DNA of 26,054 nt, taken from a virus. The position numbers and the translations under genes were made by a program. The notes below the pieces were generated by a model that was not told the origin of the DNA, searched no databases, and was given only the letters and a program-made list of their open reading frames with translations. Location of the stretch: IMG/VR virus record IMGVR_UViG_3300025282_000211, positions 1 to 26,054 of that record, one strand, 5' to 3'. This document shows, piece by piece, positions 8,017 to 14,433 of this stretch. Position 1 is the stretch's first letter. Every line of letters starts with the position of its first letter.

Positions 8017-8568
8017 TTATGGATCCATGCTCAAGGTTCTCTGCTTGGAACGCTTACAAGGTCTTGTAGATGAAATGCTCCACATATCCTCTGCACCAAC
8101 CAGCACTACACGGTCATCACGGTTGTAGGTAGGCCCAACCCTCCTGTACACCTGGCTGGCTGGATCTCCCGTGCCAAGCACATTCCACAAGTGCTTGTCC
8201 GTTACATAATCTTCCTCACTCACACCATACTCGCCCATCAGGCTCTCAACAAGCTCCACAAGTAAAAATCTCCAGACCACAGTAAACGTGTCTGGGTGGT
8301 TGAATGCGATGCAGTGTGCGCCGCCATACAACCAGCCAGCCTGACCGTGGACGTTCTTCAACTCAACTGGAAAGGCATAACGCTCCCTGTCCACATTGTT
8401 CTTTACATCAAACTTCAGCACGCTACCAGACAGGTCAGAGTACACACCAGAGACATCCCAGTGCTGGTACATATCCTGGCTGCGCGTGGCCCCCACTGGA
8501 TTCAGAAGCAGCTTGGCGAATTCAGACTCCGCTTCAGAGCCTAATTCCAGATCGACAAATTTAGACAT
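8017..8568 (-). CDS. Putative PD-(D/E)XK-fold nuclease
   Basis: A 183-residue soluble protein with a probable restriction-endonuclease-like core. Visible elements are HWDVSG (Asp38), a beta strand ending FDVKN (Asp54-x-Lys56), and FPVELKNVHGQAGWLYGGAH (Glu69-x-Lys71) followed by CIAFN. The D...(D/E)xK spacing and the ELKNxxGxxGWLYGxAxxIAF pattern recall phage nuclease-like proteins, but which acidic residues are catalytic cannot be decided by eye. The C-terminus is basic. The start is ATG at 8568. A 141-base gap with repeated CTGTTAC motifs precedes it. It could serve DNA breakdown, recombination or exclusion of competing DNA; all three are inference. Confidence 0.6.
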   Translation of the reverse strand: MSKFVDLELGSEAESEFAKLLLNPVGATRSQDMYQHWDVSGVYSDLSGSVLKFDVKNNVDRERYAFPVELKNVHGQAGWLYGGAHCIAFNHPDTFTVVWRFLLVELVESLMGEYGVSEEDYVTDKHLWNVLGTGDPASQVYRRVGPTYNRDDRVVLVGAEDMWSISSTRPCKRSKQRTLSMDP

Positions 8569-8614
8569 AATTTAGTTAAAAGATTTCTTACTCTTCTTAC
8601 TTTATGTAGCGAGG

Positions 8615-8636
8615 TTGTAACGGCGTCCTGTTACAA
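8615..8636. repeat. 7-bp inverted repeat upstream of the nuclease gene
   Basis: TTGTAAC (8615-8621) and GTTACAA (8630-8636) form a perfect dyad with an 8-base spacer. The right arm belongs to the repeated CTGTTACRA element, so the site may be an operator made from two inverted half-sites. Confidence 0.45.
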
Positions 8637-8719
8637 GCCTCAGTTAGCATAGGGAATTTTTGGCTTAGATACAACACCTATAGCACTACCTGTCTGTTAC
8701 GAACCCCTGTTACAAGCCT
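8627..8719. repeat. Three CTGTTACRA-CC direct repeats
   Basis: CCTGTTACAAGCCT occurs identically at 8627-8640 and 8706-8719. A close variant, CTGTTACGAACC, lies at 8694-8705. The last two are 13 bases apart. They flank the space between the 67-residue gene (whose stop lies inside the last copy) and the nuclease gene, and may be operator or iteron-type sites. Confidence 0.55.
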
Positions 8720-8913
8720 AGCTTCTTTTTTTGAGCCGAAGTTAGAGTGATTTCGTGGCCATTAAGCCACTCAACCACAGACTCAATCGTCAGACCATTT
8801 GAAGGCTTACTCAGGGCCTCAATGCTCTCGGTCATAAGACGCCTATCCACTCCACCAAGAGTTAGGAATTTCAATCTGGATTTCATTCTCACTATCAGAT
8901 CCTGGTCAGTCAT
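8710..8913 (-). CDS. Small unknown protein, first gene after the structured gap
   Basis: A 67-residue protein (MTDQDLIVRMKSRLKFLTLG..., ending AQKKKLGL) predicted to be mostly helical and basic. The ATG at 8913 has a very good ribosome site (AGGAG, six bases before the ATG). The central and C-terminal part (LTIESVVEWLNGHEITLTSA) could be a small helix-turn-helix, but no family is recognised. It is the first gene downstream of the leftward promoter-like sequence at 9032-9060 and would be the leader gene of the late operon if that promoter is real. Confidence 0.65.
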   Translation of the reverse strand: MTDQDLIVRMKSRLKFLTLGGVDRRLMTESIEALSKPSNGLTIESVVEWLNGHEITLTSAQKKKLGL

Positions 8914-8979
8914 AAAATCTCCTGAAAATTAGAATTGATGTGTGTGGGGTACATATAGGTAGGGGGGGGTGCCCTCGGC

Positions 8980-9003
8980 TTTGGGGGGGTTCCCACCCCC
9001 AAA
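8980..9003. other. G/C-rich hairpin TTTGGGGG / CCCCCAAA
   Basis: A perfect 8-bp stem with an 8-base loop lies between the promoter-like sequence and the 67-residue gene. A second G run (8962-8969) is close by. There is no U-run on the correct side for leftward transcription, so it is more likely a leader structure than a terminator. Confidence 0.5.
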
Positions 9004-9031
9004 AAGTGTCCTGTTTTGATGACAAGTTCGT

Positions 9032-9060
9032 ATAATATCCATTATGTTACCTTGTGATAA
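9032..9060 (-). promoter_or_regulatory. Leftward sigma70-like promoter before late genes
   Basis: On the minus strand, TTATCA (9060-9055) and TATTAT (9037-9032) are separated by 17 bases (4 of 6 and 5 of 6 consensus matches). It lies immediately downstream of a cluster of stem-loops and about 120 bases before the 67-residue gene, which suits a separate start for late transcription. Confidence 0.4.
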
Positions 9061-9064
9061 CTCT

Positions 9065-9290
9065 CTAAGTCTATGCAACACAACGACTTAGTGATTCCAT
9101 GCATAAACCGTCAATGTTATTGTTACTTAACAATGGACAATTACGCAGTGATTCTGCATAAAACCCAAACCTGAACCCAGTCCTGGTTCTTGAACTGGTT
9201 TGGTCGTACAGTTCCACAAACCGTTGTGGCACAACGACTTACGCCGTCGGTTCACGCGCACGCGTGTTGGTTCGGCTCGCTGTCCGCGAG
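9065..9290. other. Cluster of stem-loops and short repeats in a non-coding gap
   Basis: The gap between the zinc-ribbon gene and the 67-residue gene (8914-9307) holds no convincing gene. It contains a run of dyads: CTAAGTC/GACTTAG (9065-9091), ATTGTT-ACTT-AACAAT (9119-9134), nested CCAAACC/GGTTTGG around GAACC/GGTTC (9165-9203), CCACAA-ACCG-TTGTGG (9214-9229), CACGC-GCAC-GCGTG (9253-9266) and CTCGC/GCGAG (9276-9290). It also has direct repeats: CACAACGACTTA at 9079 and 9230, and AGTGATTC with TGCATAAA at 9090 and 9147. Possible roles are a termination region, replication origin, packaging site or structured RNA. Confidence 0.6.
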
Positions 9291-9307
9291 TTGACCCAAA
9301 AGCCCTT

Positions 9308-9520
9308 TCACTCATTACCCGAACCTATCAACAGTGAAGACCTGTAGCTGGTCGCAGTCCATTCACCATTCCTACCGTCATCACAGTCCTTGCACACTCG
9401 GTCAGGGTTCCTACCCACTGGAGCCTGCTCACCACACTCCACGCACACCTCAATCTTCCTGACCACAGGCTTGTCACCACGATGTCCTTCAGTCACGGTT
9501 ATGAATCTCCTCTCAACCAT
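9308..9520 (-). CDS. Small zinc-ribbon protein
   Basis: A 70-residue protein with Cys26-x2-Cys29 and Cys43-x2-Cys46 (CVECGEQ and CKDCDD), a four-cysteine zinc site spaced by 13 residues, like small treble-clef or DksA/TraR-type fingers. The ATG overlaps the TGA of the small terminase gene by 8 bases (ATGGTTGA), so the two are coupled. It may bind DNA, RNA polymerase or the terminase; the sequence does not decide. It is the last gene of the replication/packaging segment before the structured non-coding gap. Confidence 0.7.
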   Translation of the reverse strand: MVERRFITVTEGHRGDKPVVRKIEVCVECGEQAPVGRNPDRVCKDCDDGRNGEWTATSYRSSLLIGSGNE

Positions 9521-10007
9521 CCACCACCTCGGCCTCGACCACTACCTCTTCATTGGCTGCTGCCAGTCTCCTGGCCTCTCTCCTGGCTGACACTCTCTTG
9601 AGCGCGTTCAGGAAGCTCTCATCATCCGTTATGATGTTCACCGTCTGATCGGGCTGCTTACCGAAGGTCGAAGGCTTGTACTTCTCTGCCATCCACTGAC
9701 GGTATGATGCTCTAAGCTTTGCTCCCTGCACACTCGTAGGGTCATCACAGTTGTCTACAATCTCCAGCCCTTCCTCGGCAAACCCTTCAGCCAGGATACC
9801 CTTAACCGTGTTCCACCTCTCAATCCTACCCTGGTCGGCCTTCAGCCACTCATAGAACACACCAGTGGACATTGTGCCCACCTCCTTCGGCAGGTTCTTC
9901 AGCAGCGGCCTGACGCCCTCATGCTCCAGATACAACTTGAATATCCTCTCCTCCCCATACGCATCCAATCTCTTAGCTGCGCTTCGGGTCATCTTCTTAC
10001 CTGGCAC
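9513..10007 (-). CDS. terS: Terminase small subunit
   Basis: A 164-residue protein that should recognise the packaging site and hand DNA to the large subunit. The N-terminal half (about 15-75) is helical with a probable helix-turn-helix. Residues about 108-125 contain the hallmark LRASYRQWMAEKYKPSTFGK, equivalent to the (R/T)RxWxxxKxxPKxYGDK segment of Sf6-type small terminases. The C-terminus is a charged helix ending in an acidic tail. The start is GTG at 10007 because AAGGAG lies seven bases before it; an ATG five codons later is the alternative. It overlaps the preceding gene by 11 bases. It is separated from terL by five or six genes and the structured gap. Confidence 0.85.
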   Translation of the reverse strand: MPGKKMTRSAAKRLDAYGEERIFKLYLEHEGVRPLLKNLPKEVGTMSTGVFYEWLKADQGRIERWNTVKGILAEGFAEEGLEIVDNCDDPTSVQGAKLRASYRQWMAEKYKPSTFGKQPDQTVNIITDDESFLNALKRVSARREARRLAAANEEVVVEAEVVDG

Positions 10008-10251
10008 GCCACTTCTCCTTGGCCCACGATTTAATCAATCCATCCAACTTGGCCTCCAGGTTCTTCCTAGAAAGCCTGTCACCAACCTCATTAAATCTCA
10101 GCGGATCGTCCACATCCAGGCCATGACCAACCAGCCCGTGGATCGCCACCTCAATCTCCTGCCTCCACTCGTCAGCATCATCCGTGCAGTCCTCCAGCGG
10201 CAGCAACTCCAGCGCACGCAGCACGGTCACGGCTCGGGTTATGTCGGCCAT
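9997..10251 (-). CDS. Small acidic unknown protein between helicase and terS
   Basis: An 84-residue protein rich in D, E and L with helical character, ending in a basic WAKEKWRAR. The family is not recognised. The ATG lies 13 bases inside the end of the helicase gene with GGAGG before it, and the end overlaps terS by 11 bases, so it is tightly coupled to both. A role as a helicase or terminase accessory is possible only from position. Confidence 0.65.
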   Translation of the reverse strand: MADITRAVTVLRALELLPLEDCTDDADEWRQEIEVAIHGLVGHGLDVDDPLRFNEVGDRLSRKNLEAKLDGLIKSWAKEKWRAR

Positions 10252-11111
10252 CTGTCCTCCTCACTCTCGTTGCCCTCGGAGATCTTCAAGGTCCGATAAT
10301 CAAAGATGATTGGTATACCGTCCGTGATCGTAGGGCCGTGCCTGTTCTTGCCGATCAGCAACCAGGTCAGGCCAGTGTGATTGCCCTCTCTTTTCGCTCG
10401 GCTGTGATCCAATAATAAAACCAAGTCACTAGATGCCTCTACGATTTGCCCACCAAAAAGCCCAGACATCCGAGGAGGGTTCTCATAGTTCGATGAGGTT
10501 GTCCTGTTGAACTGGGATAGGCACAGAATCGTGCAGCCCTTCCTGACGCCGAACGCTCTAAGCTCGCTCACCACCCTCTGGGTGGCCCTGTAGATCGTGT
10601 CCTCATCGCCCGTGTTGCATAGCTGTAAATAATCCAGAATGATGTACCTGCATCCAGCCTCGTAGCACTGCTCTGTGTACTCCACAACAGCCTTCCAATC
10701 CCCAAGCACAGTGTCGGGCACATAGAGAGGCGGCGAGCCTGAGAGCTTCTGTTTAGTCTCCAGCCATGACTGGGAGTTGAACCCTCCATGTTCCAGGGTC
10801 TTCAGGTGCGTGCCAGTGTGTAGAGCATACAGACGGGTGCTGACCTGCTGGGCTGACATCTCAAGAGAGATCAGGCCAATCGACTCCCCATGATTCAGGG
10901 CAGCGGACGCGAAGTTCAGAGCCATCGCTGATTTACCAAATCCAGCAACTCCAGCTAGGACCACGAACCATGACCTGCCTATGCCCCTGCCGCCTCCTGC
11001 GTCCCTACAGATTCTGTCCAACGTAGGCAGTCCAGTTGGTGTGGCATCGACTGGCGCAGTCTGGTGACGCTCGTACTCGGCCAGGAACTCGGGGCTGAAG
11101 ACGTTCTTCAT
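10239..11111 (-). CDS. DnaB-type replicative helicase (RecA-like domain only)
   Basis: A 290-residue ATPase matching the C-terminal motor of DnaB helicases. Walker A is GVAGFGKS at residues 54-61, the conserved GLISLEMS follows at about 79-86, Walker B is IILDYLQL at 157-164, and LSQFNR at 198-203 is the sensor motif. LLIGKNRHGPT near the end is the typical arginine-finger region. The usual N-terminal primase-binding domain of DnaB (about 150 residues) is absent, as in other short phage helicases. The ATG overlaps the upstream TGA (ATGA). It probably works with the DnaD/O-like protein at 12890-13609 as initiator or loader. Confidence 0.92.
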   Translation of the reverse strand: MKNVFSPEFLAEYERHQTAPVDATPTGLPTLDRICRDAGGGRGIGRSWFVVLAGVAGFGKSAMALNFASAALNHGESIGLISLEMSAQQVSTRLYALHTGTHLKTLEHGGFNSQSWLETKQKLSGSPPLYVPDTVLGDWKAVVEYTEQCYEAGCRYIILDYLQLCNTGDEDTIYRATQRVVSELRAFGVRKGCTILCLSQFNRTTSSNYENPPRMSGLFGGQIVEASSDLVLLLDHSRAKREGNHTGLTWLLIGKNRHGPTITDGIPIIFDYRTLKISEGNESEEDRWPT

Positions 11112-11974
11112 CTGTAGAACGCCCAGTTAGGCAGGCTCAACTCCTGTATGCCCTGCTCGTATCCAGGCCACTCGTTTGTGTCCTGGCAGTGCTTGTAGAT
11201 GGCGAGCAACTCATCTATCTCTGAGTTGCCTAAGTCCAGAGCCTCATCGGAGAACTGGAATATGGACAGGCCGAAGGGTGGAGTGGATTCGACTGTAACC
11301 ATGACGAACGCCGTCCTCTCAATCTCCCAGGGCGATAGCTCACCCCGAGCGTAGCCGCTCAAGTAGAACGCCGCCTGCCTGTAGTACCCAAAATCATACG
11401 CGCTCTTGGCGAACGCACCGCAGTCCCTGGTGGTCTTCAGGTCGGCCAGCACCGAGCCGTACTCAGAGTCCTTGGCTGGGATCGCGTCGATCCTGCCACG
11501 GCACCTCACGCCAGTCTTCTCGTCGCTCCAGAACATGGACGCCTCAGTGACAGCACCTTCATCGGGCAGCAGGAGCTTGCACGCTATCGGGTTCGACAGG
11601 ACGCTGCTCCTGATCGACAAGATCTGCTCATAGACGGCTGGAGCGATGATGCTCTCGGGCCTCCATCCCTCTTCTTCTAACTCCGCCCAGGCTTGCTTGG
11701 TTTTCTTCAATCGCCTGTCGCCCCCAGGCCCGACCACATAGTCGGTCAGGAACCTCTCATGCTCTAGAACGCAAGTATGGACCTGTGAGCCTAGCACCAT
11801 AGCAGGGGTAGGAGTCGGATCGGAGGCCAGGTAAGCCTTCAGATGTAGTGGGGATTTTTTCAGGTGATTCAGTTGAGAGTTGCTGACCTCATCGCAGGAG
11901 TAGTAACTGCTCTCATCCATCTGAGTGTCAATCTCCCACACCGACTCGTTGTAACCATCTGCGTCTGTTTTCAT
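11108..11974 (-). CDS. RecE/ExoVIII-type PD-(D/E)XK exonuclease
   Basis: A 288-residue nuclease expected to resect double-stranded ends for annealing recombination. Visible motifs, in order: NSQLNHLKKSP near residue 32, GSQVH (His66), Glu144 in VTEASMFW, RGRIDAIP (Asp163), LADLKTT (Asp178-x-Lys180), and the QAAFYLSGY motif (Gln200, Tyr204). These are the hallmarks of the lambda-exo/RecE-like group with DUF3799-type sequence. The set looks complete. It starts with ATG at 11974, one base after the stop of the ParB-like gene. The partner annealase is the Sak-like gene at 14434-15096. High G+C (a sampled 60-base row is 68%) contrasts with the ParB-like gene next to it. Confidence 0.88.
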   Translation of the reverse strand: MKTDADGYNESVWEIDTQMDESSYYSCDEVSNSQLNHLKKSPLHLKAYLASDPTPTPAMVLGSQVHTCVLEHERFLTDYVVGPGGDRRLKKTKQAWAELEEEGWRPESIIAPAVYEQILSIRSSVLSNPIACKLLLPDEGAVTEASMFWSDEKTGVRCRGRIDAIPAKDSEYGSVLADLKTTRDCGAFAKSAYDFGYYRQAAFYLSGYARGELSPWEIERTAFVMVTVESTPPFGLSIFQFSDEALDLGNSEIDELLAIYKHCQDTNEWPGYEQGIQELSLPNWAFYR

Positions 11975-11975
11975 T

Positions 11976-12890
11976 TTATAGTGATGTAAGATGGGTGAAC
12001 TTTCTGTCGCCTCTTTTGTGGTTGTAAACCTTTTCTATATGACTTAGGGCATTTGTCCATTCTTTAGGCTTATCCTGAAGACGCTGCAATAGTCCTGGGT
12101 GAGTCTCTGCCTGGGCTAAGAACACCTGCGGATCGAAGACCTCATTTTCACTCTCTGTGTGTTCGTTTCTATAGTGGAGCAAGTAGTGTAGGCTGCAAAG
12201 GTATTCACGGGTTCTCAAGTGTATAAAACGGTTTCTGTGCAGCCTGCCGTTTGCTCGCTGCCTGGGAAGAACCGAAAAGATCTTAATGAGATAGTCCAAG
12301 GTGGTGATACCTTTAGGCGCATTGGTCATATCTATCTCGCCGTTCCTGAAGAGAACCGTCAGTTTATTTTCTGTCTGGTTGCCGTGGTTCCAGGGGTTGG
12401 AAGCGTGACGCAAAAACGCATTTCTTTCTATGCTGTCTCTTCCACAAAGAAGCCCGAGCATGGAAGTGAATATGATTTTAGTGGGACCGCCTGAGTTTAC
12501 TGTGACACCCACCTCATCAAGCATTTTGTCATAATGCTCGTATAGGTTCTGAAATTGTATATAATCTCCCCTTCCATCCTCTACATAAAGTTTCATGTAG
12601 TCTGGGAGGGTGTGCGGCTTCTGTCCTGTATTCAACTGACGTATTACTTGGGTAGGTACAATGTCATCAAGCACCAAGAAAGACACTGGGAACCCACCCA
12701 ATTTGGCCGCTTCAAGCCTGTGCTGACCATCCAGCACTCGCTTGTTCTCGTCAACGATAATCGGTACAGGGTAGTACCTTTCATTGAAAGACTTCAGTAG
12801 GTCTTTCACTTTCGTTACATCGACATTTCTGTTCCCTGAGTAAAACTCAAAAATATCGTAGTCTCTCGTCTGATGAATCTGTAATGTCAT
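11976..12890 (-). CDS. ParB-like (DGQHR) protein
   Basis: A 304-residue protein whose first 75 residues form a ParB/sulfiredoxin-like domain: PVPIIVDENKRVLDGQHRLE (about 41-60), then AAKLGGFPVSFLVLDD, with DGQHR as the nucleotide-binding signature. Residues about 80-300 are not recognised and are largely helical with many aromatic and basic residues. The ATG overlaps the stop of the upstream gene (TAATG). Two sampled 60-base rows are about 32-33% G+C, against 68% in rows of both neighbouring genes, suggesting recent acquisition. Phage ParB-like proteins are often DNA-binding or nuclease-like; partitioning is not implied because no ParA is seen. Confidence 0.8.
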   Translation of the reverse strand: MTLQIHQTRDYDIFEFYSGNRNVDVTKVKDLLKSFNERYYPVPIIVDENKRVLDGQHRLEAAKLGGFPVSFLVLDDIVPTQVIRQLNTGQKPHTLPDYMKLYVEDGRGDYIQFQNLYEHYDKMLDEVGVTVNSGGPTKIIFTSMLGLLCGRDSIERNAFLRHASNPWNHGNQTENKLTVLFRNGEIDMTNAPKGITTLDYLIKIFSVLPRQRANGRLHRNRFIHLRTREYLCSLHYLLHYRNEHTESENEVFDPQVFLAQAETHPGLLQRLQDKPKEWTNALSHIEKVYNHKRGDRKFTHLTSL

Positions 12891-13609
12891 TATTCTACTC
12901 TCCAGTTTCTGCCAACAGAATGTTGTGTCTTCTTCTTCGATTTACTTATAGCCTCCAGTACCCACCGCTCGCTGCGCTCCACGTTCCTGAACAGTGACTC
13001 TGGCATCTGGTATCCCCTCACGCTCATGTGGTGCTTGCTCTTCTTGACCTCACGCAGCACCGCACGGAACAGGACCAGAGGATCGCCTGGGTGCTTGGTT
13101 AGCTGCTCGGAGTAGAGCTTCATCAGCACCTTGGTTCTTCTCTGGGTGAGCCTGGGGTGCGGCTGCTTGCCACCTAGCTCTTCAAGCCACACATCCCAGA
13201 GCCTCTGCACCTCGGCTGGAGTAGGCTTGGGCTTCGGCCTGTAGCTCTCGCCGTCCTGCCTTTCGGCCCAGTTGGTGATCTCTATCAGGGATCCCAGCTT
13301 GCCCTGGCTGATGACCCTGATCCTGCCCTCGGCCTCCAGGGTCTTCAGCATCCGACCGATCTTGGTTCGGGACCAGCGCACGATCTTGTTGCCAGTCGAA
13401 TACTCGCAGTCCTCCGAGATACGACTGAACGAGCGCAAGACCTGACCAGGCCCGACCACCACCTTCTCCGAGCCTGCACGATAGGTGAACGAGTCCGAGC
13501 CGTAGGTACACTTGAGCAGCAGGTAGGTCCAAAGTCTGAGGTCATCACTGGACCTTTTCCAGATATCGTTCGTGAGTATGTCCCTGGACAGCTTGATCCA
13601 TCCACTCAC
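12890..13609 (-). CDS. Replication initiator/helicase-loader-like protein (DnaD/O type)
   Basis: A 239-residue protein. The N-terminus (SGWIKLSRDILTNDIWKRS, then RLWTYLLLKC) is the winged-helix start common to phage replisome organisers. TKIGRMLKTLEAEGRIRVIS with a following ITNW completes the wing. From about residue 125 comes a second helical domain (AEVQRLWDVWLEEL..., FRAVLREVKK). I chose GTG at 13609 because it overlaps the TGA of the nuclease gene and follows a purine-rich site; a TTG at 13654 would add 15 residues without conserved features. It probably binds the origin and recruits the DnaB-type helicase. Start uncertainty is moderate; function is supported by fold and position. Confidence 0.75.
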   Translation of the reverse strand: MSGWIKLSRDILTNDIWKRSSDDLRLWTYLLLKCTYGSDSFTYRAGSEKVVVGPGQVLRSFSRISEDCEYSTGNKIVRWSRTKIGRMLKTLEAEGRIRVISQGKLGSLIEITNWAERQDGESYRPKPKPTPAEVQRLWDVWLEELGGKQPHPRLTQRRTKVLMKLYSEQLTKHPGDPLVLFRAVLREVKKSKHHMSVRGYQMPESLFRNVERSERWVLEAISKSKKKTQHSVGRNWRVE

Positions 13610-13956
13610 TCTCCTTCCCTCTTGGCTGTAATCACACCCCACTCGACCAGCCAATCAAATACCTCTCGCACATCCTCTGCACACAGCCAGGGGATATCTC
13701 TGAGCCTGCACTCTTCAGCGAACTGGGCCTGGGACTCCCTGAGTTTCTTCTTAGCCCTCGGTGCCTTCACCTCTATGAAAAACAGAGGCAACTGACTGCC
13801 AACGGGACCGAACACAACCAGGTCGGCAAGACCAGGGGTCATGCGAGTGCCCCCCCTGTCTTTCCGATAGCCCTGCTCAGTGCTATAGACCGAGCAGCCA
13901 AGAACCTTCAGGAACTCGATGATCTCTTTCGAGACAAGCCGCTCACTTCTCTTCAC
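13606..13956 (-). CDS. VRR-NUC type nuclease
   Basis: A compact 116-residue nuclease of the VRR-NUC (PD-(D/E)XK) group. It reads SKEIIEFLKVLGCSVYSTEQ, then a basic linker, TPGLADLVVFGP with the metal-binding Asp, and FFIEVKAPRAK with Glu-x-Lys, followed by the helix SQAQFAEECRLRDIPW. This order is typical for stand-alone phage VRR-NUC proteins, which are structure-selective or Holliday-junction-like nucleases. GTG at 13956 is preferred, overlapping the end of the upstream gene by 14 bases; GTG at 13962 is possible, and longer versions only add low-complexity serine. It probably resolves replication or recombination intermediates. Confidence 0.85.
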   Translation of the reverse strand: MKRSERLVSKEIIEFLKVLGCSVYSTEQGYRKDRGGTRMTPGLADLVVFGPVGSQLPLFFIEVKAPRAKKKLRESQAQFAEECRLRDIPWLCAEDVREVFDWLVEWGVITAKREGE

Positions 13957-14203
13957 TACCACTGCCGCTCGGGAACTGCTTGTAGAGGTGCTTGAGCGCG
14001 ACCACAATCTGGTCGTTCGCACTTTCGAGTGAGGCTATAGCAGACTTGATCGCTGTGCGTGATCCATTGTGCAGCAGGGCCTCGGGCACGCGCCCTAGTC
14101 TCAGTCCAGCACGGCGCACCTCGTCCTGCGTGGCACCGATCTCCTTGACCAGGTTGGGCAGAAGCTGCTGGGTTAGTGCCTCCAGATTAGAAACTTGGCT
14201 CAT
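13943..14203 (-). CDS. Small helical unknown protein in the recombination operon
   Basis: An 86-residue protein, MSQVSNLEALTQQLLPNLVK onward, with two or three predicted helices and a flexible serine/glycine tail ending GSGSEEK. The ATG at 14203 is chosen because it overlaps the end of the previous gene by 17 bases and begins the helical region; a frame opening further upstream would lie inside the neighbouring gene. The family is not recognised. Its position between an annealase accessory and a VRR-NUC nuclease suggests a replication/recombination role. Confidence 0.65.
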   Translation of the reverse strand: MSQVSNLEALTQQLLPNLVKEIGATQDEVRRAGLRLGRVPEALLHNGSRTAIKSAIASLESANDQIVVALKHLYKQFPSGSGSEEK

Positions 14204-14432
14204 CGGTATTCTCGGTAGGCTCCCAGGTGTCCAGCTTAACGTAGTAGGCTGACTTGTCTTTCTTCTCCAGCACATCGGCGTTAAGCCATTCCTTATCTGA
14301 CTTCGATTTCAGGAACGCAGCCAGGTCAGCGGTTTTGATACTGAGCTTGCAGATTACGAACGGAGGTGCTGCCTCTGTTCTCTCTTTGTCGGCGTACAGG
14401 CCACCAACAAATTCACCGTCGAATGATGCCAT
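14187..14432 (-). CDS. Small protein following the annealase
   Basis: An 81-residue protein with alternating strand and helix character: FVICKLSIKTADLAAFLKSK, then EWLNADVLEKKDKSAYYVKL and DTWEP. Similar short proteins often follow annealase genes in phages, but I cannot name the family. The ATG at 14432 follows the Sak stop by one base and has AGGA eight bases before it. A single-strand DNA-binding or Sak accessory role is plausible, not shown. Confidence 0.65.
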   Translation of the reverse strand: MASFDGEFVGGLYADKERTEAAPPFVICKLSIKTADLAAFLKSKSDKEWLNADVLEKKDKSAYYVKLDTWEPTENTDEPSF

Positions 14433-14433
14433 C

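Noticed and set aside
8627-8719. CRISPR-like repeats
   Set aside because: Only three short, unevenly spaced copies without a regular spacer length; operator or iteron-type repeats fit better.
8980-9003. Intrinsic terminator
   Set aside because: The hairpin is strong but no U-run follows it in the leftward direction, and on the other strand A residues follow it.
9127-9315. A 62-codon minus-strand frame through the stem-loop region
   Set aside because: The product is arginine/cysteine-rich without protein-like structure and the region is better explained by dyads and repeats; no ribosome site precedes it.
11976-12890. Plasmid-type partition system
   Set aside because: Only the ParB-like domain is present. 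No ParA-type ATPase or centromere-like repeat array was found in the window.
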